35,579 nt of DNA from Deltaproteobacteria bacterium (GTDB lineage: Bacteria > Desulfobacterota > Binatia > UBA9968): the NCBI GenBank assembly GCA_009379725.1, contig WHTF01000029.1, forward strand, positions 1 to 35,579, written 5' to 3'. The notes under the pieces are model-generated. The model searched no databases. It had not been told where the DNA came from and was given only the letters and a program-made list of their open reading frames with translations. The position numbers and the translations under genes were made by a program. Positions 33,432-35,579 of this stretch are shown piece after piece. Each line of letters starts with the position of its first letter. The first letter of the stretch is position 1.

Positions 33432-34604
33432 TTAGTTAGGTTTCAGCACGATTTTGATGCACTCATCCTGCTTATTCATAAAAATATTGTAGCCTTTAGG
33501 CGCATCCTCGAGCGACATTCGATGGGTAATAACGAAACTCGGGTCGATGTCGCCTTTCTCGATTCTCTCCAGTAATGGACCCATGTAACGTTGAACGTGC
33601 GTCTGCCCGGTTTTTAACGTCAGTGCCTTGTTCACGAAAGCGCCGAGAGGGATCTTGTCGTCAAAGCCGCCATAAACGCCGGGAACGGATACTGTGCCCC
33701 CTTTTCGGCATGCCATGATCGCCTGGCGCAAGACATGCGGGCGATCGGCCTCAAGCATCATTGCCTGCTTGACGCGATCATAGGCGCCGATGATTCCGGG
33801 CGTGTGAGCTTCCATGCCGACCGCATCGATGCAGGCGTCCGGCCCGAGGCCTCCCGTCATTTCCATTAGAGTGTCGTAGACGTCGGCTTCTTCATAGTTG
33901 ATCGTTTCGGCGCCGGCTCGTTCACTGGCCATGCGGAGCCGCTCCGGAAAACGGTCGATGGCTATCACGCGTTCGGCGCCGAGCAGGTAGGCGCTCTTGA
34001 TGGCGAATTGACCGACAGGGCCGCAACCCCAGACGGCAATGGTATCGCCCGGCTCGATGTCGCAATTCTCCGCCGCCATATATCCGGTCGGGAAAATATC
34101 GGAAAGAAACAGCACTTTTTCGTCGGGTAATCCCTCAGGAATCTTGATCGTGCCGACATCGGCGAACGGCACGCGCGCGTACTGTGCCTGACCGCCGGCG
34201 AAGCCGCCGAGCATATGCGAATAGCCGTAGATTCCCGCCGGCGAATGCCCGAATAGTTGCTGGGCGATCGGCGCGTTCGGGTTGGAGTTCTCGCACAACG
34301 AGAACAGCTGTTTCTTGCAAAAAAAGCAGTTGCCGCACGATATCGGAAAGGAAGCCACTACTCGATCACCGGTGCTCAAGTTCTTAACGTCGCTGCCTGT
34401 TTCGACGACTTCACCCATAAACTCATGTCCGAGGATGTCGCCTGCCTCCATGGTCGGAATGTAACCGTTGTAGAGGTGCAGATCGGAGCCGCAGATTGCC
34501 GTTGAGCTGATCTTGACGATGGCGTCGCGGCGGTTGAGAATTTTTGGATCATTCACTTCTTCAACGCGGACGTCGTGTTTGCTGTACCAACAGTTGGCTT
34601 TCAT
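33432..34604 (-). CDS. Zinc-dependent alcohol dehydrogenase (formaldehyde-dehydrogenase-like MDR)
   Basis: A 390-residue medium-chain dehydrogenase. ATG 34604 follows AAGGAGGATCC; the upstream open frame to 34724 is not used. Catalytic-zinc residues are Cys38 ([12 protein letters not shown]), His60 and Glu61 ([12 protein letters not shown]). The structural zinc site is Cys90, 93, 96 and 104 ([15 protein letters not shown]). The NAD site is [20 protein letters not shown]. The insertion [20 protein letters not shown] is like that of glutathione-independent formaldehyde dehydrogenases and related threonine/sorbitol-type MDRs in soil bacteria. It likely oxidises small alcohols or aldehydes with NAD(P). 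It follows the SRPBCC gene by 22 bases on the same strand, so the two form an operon. Confidence 0.92.
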   Translation of the reverse strand: MKANCWYSKHDVRVEEVNDPKILNRRDAIVKISSTAICGSDLHLYNGYIPTMEAGDILGHEFMGEVVETGSDVKNLSTGDRVVASFPISCGNCFFCKKQLFSLCENSNPNAPIAQQLFGHSPAGIYGYSHMLGGFAGGQAQYARVPFADVGTIKIPEGLPDEKVLFLSDIFPTGYMAAENCDIEPGDTIAVWGCGPVGQFAIKSAYLLGAERVIAIDRFPERLRMASERAGAETINYEEADVYDTLMEMTGGLGPDACIDAVGMEAHTPGIIGAYDRVKQAMMLEADRPHVLRQAIMACRKGGTVSVPGVYGGFDDKIPLGAFVNKALTLKTGQTHVQRYMGPLLERIEKGDIDPSFVITHRMSLEDAPKGYNIFMNKQDECIKIVLKPN

Positions 34605-34626
34605 GGATCCTCCTTGTCGGCCGAAA

Positions 34627-35538
34627 TTACGCCGCGGCGGCGATCCGGCGCGCCGTATGATCGTACTTCCAGGACGTGCTGCGGGCCCGGCCTGCGGGTT
34701 GTCCTTCAGTTGTGATGATTTCACCGATTTCCATCAGCTGCTTCAATCGGTGCAAGTCCTCTTCGAGCTGCAGTCCTGGCTCTTCGCCCAGGAGCTTAGC
34801 AATGGTTGCGCCCAGTAAGCCCGCCGGCGGCCGGTATCGAATTTCGACGCGAACTATCGTGCCGCGTCCGGCGGGTGCGTGTTCGAACCGTACCGAACCA
34901 GAGTTCTCCACGTCAGAGCCCTCAAGCGAGCGCCAGGCAATCAGTTCATTAGGCCGGTCGTCTATAGTTTCGGCATCCCATTTAAGCGCTTTTCCGGCAG
35001 GGCCTTTGGCTACCCAGCGAGAGCGCTTTTCACCGGTCACCTGCACGGATTCAAGGTGTTCCATAAACGGTGGCAGATTCTCAAAGTCATGCCAGAAACG
35101 GTACAGTTCTTCGGGCGAACGGTTGATCGTGATACTTTTTCTGACATGAAGCGCATTTCTATTTTTATCTAACACCGGGTTGCTGCTAAGTTCGTTGCTG
35201 ACGCGCAGATCTAAGACGGTCACTCCGGTAATGGCAGCGGTTGCGACCGCAACCCTGCGGCGATTGGCATTATGAGAAACCAGAGCATTTCCGAGAATCG
35301 CCAGATCCATAAGGTCGCCACCCACCCGCGACCATAACCAACCCGTGGGCTTACGAGCGCTAAGAATGCCGATTCCACTGGCGATTTCGCGTATCGCGAT
35401 CATGCGCATCAACACTTGGTTGCCGTTAAGACCGACCATCCGTGAGAAAGTTCTCGGCGCTGCGATCTGTATGATGCCAAGGCCAACGCTGAACCAACCC
35501 AGGCCCCGCGCGAGCCGCTCTTCGCGTTCATCTAACAC
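34627..35538 (-). CDS. SRPBCC (START-like) protein with N-terminal membrane region
   Basis: A 303-residue two-part protein. Residues about 1-110 are hydrophobic with several likely membrane segments ([16 protein letters not shown], then [19 protein letters not shown]). Residues about 130-275 form an SRPBCC/polyketide-cyclase fold: [57 protein letters not shown]. Such membrane-tethered START-like proteins are common beside zinc dehydrogenases in soil bacteria; the ligand is unknown, perhaps a lipid or quinone. GTG 35538 has GGAG seven bases before it and is the likely start. The frame stays open to the window edge, so a longer form cannot be excluded. It is transcribed just before the alcohol dehydrogenase gene. 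Confidence 0.82.
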   Translation of the reverse strand: MLDEREERLARGLGWFSVGLGIIQIAAPRTFSRMVGLNGNQVLMRMIAIREIASGIGILSARKPTGWLWSRVGGDLMDLAILGNALVSHNANRRRVAVATAAITGVTVLDLRVSNELSSNPVLDKNRNALHVRKSITINRSPEELYRFWHDFENLPPFMEHLESVQVTGEKRSRWVAKGPAGKALKWDAETIDDRPNELIAWRSLEGSDVENSGSVRFEHAPAGRGTIVRVEIRYRPPAGLLGATIAKLLGEEPGLQLEEDLHRLKQLMEIGEIITTEGQPAGRARSTSWKYDHTARRIAAAA

Positions 35539-35579
35539 GCTCGGGCTCCAGTGACTTTCGGATCGCCCGCCACGGTACG

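Noticed and set aside
1-35579. CRISPR arrays, rRNA, tRNA, transposase genes, prophage genes
   Set aside because: Looked for regular repeat-spacer patterns, tRNA-like cloverleaf ends and transposase or integrase motifs; none was seen by eye.

Overview
The window looks like a chromosomal segment of an uncultivated, free-living Gram-negative bacterium. It is moderately GC-rich by eye and uses ATG, GTG and TTG starts, mostly behind clear AGGAGG-type ribosome binding sites. A Gram-negative envelope is implied by an MltA lytic transglycosylase, a very large AsmA-like DUF748 protein and an ExeA/GspA-type ATPase. The mix of single solute-binding-fold proteins, CaiB/BaiF CoA-transferases, ornithine-cyclodeaminase-like proteins, an amidohydrolase and MFS carriers resembles soil lineages formerly called Deltaproteobacteria (Binatia- or Tectomicrobia-like). 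That placement is an impression; no rRNA or tRNA gene is visible to fix it.

Layout. 1-6.3 kb: the 3' end of a PPK2 polyphosphate kinase, an ornithine-cyclodeaminase-like gene, a small zincin, MltA, a CDF zinc exporter, an MFS carrier and an 81-residue unknown. 6.4-10.6 kb: a 1194-residue DUF748 protein and a gamma-glutamylcyclotransferase-like protein. 10.7-13.4 kb: an OFA-type MFS carrier divergent from a second ornithine-cyclodeaminase-like gene. 13.5-17.8 kb: two sensor kinases, one a CACHE-HAMP-PAS hybrid with its own receiver. 18-23 kb, plus strand: creatininase-like, decarboxylase/solute-binding-fold, RidA-like, amidohydrolase and VOC proteins, interrupted by a truncated TctC-like gene. 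23.2-26.7 kb, minus strand: two CaiB/BaiF CoA-transferases and a crotonase. 27-29.6 kb, plus strand: an orphan MutL/GlmL-type ATPase and a second signal-less solute-binding-fold protein. 29.6-35.6 kb: an ExeA/GspA-like ATPase, an encapsulin with its encapsulated ferritin, a divergent zinc-ribbon protein, a zinc alcohol dehydrogenase and an SRPBCC membrane protein.

How the genes fit together. The best-defined system is the family-1 encapsulin iron-storage compartment at 31.7-32.9 kb, with the cargo gene first and the shell gene one base after it. The CoA-transferase/crotonase cluster looks like activation and beta-oxidation-type processing of an organic acid. One of its two transferases has Tyr where the catalytic Asp should be, which suggests a heteromeric enzyme. 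The creatininase, solute-binding-fold, RidA-like and amidohydrolase genes look like small-molecule amide or heterocycle catabolism with unknown substrates.

Several intergenic regions hold inverted or tandem repeat elements that look like dispersed repeat families: GTTCAA 9-mers, CTGACTTCTG units and CTTTGTGCTCTTGGCG units. These, the CoA-transferase pair, the mutase-less MutL homologue and the encapsulin promoter repeat are the parts most worth a second look.
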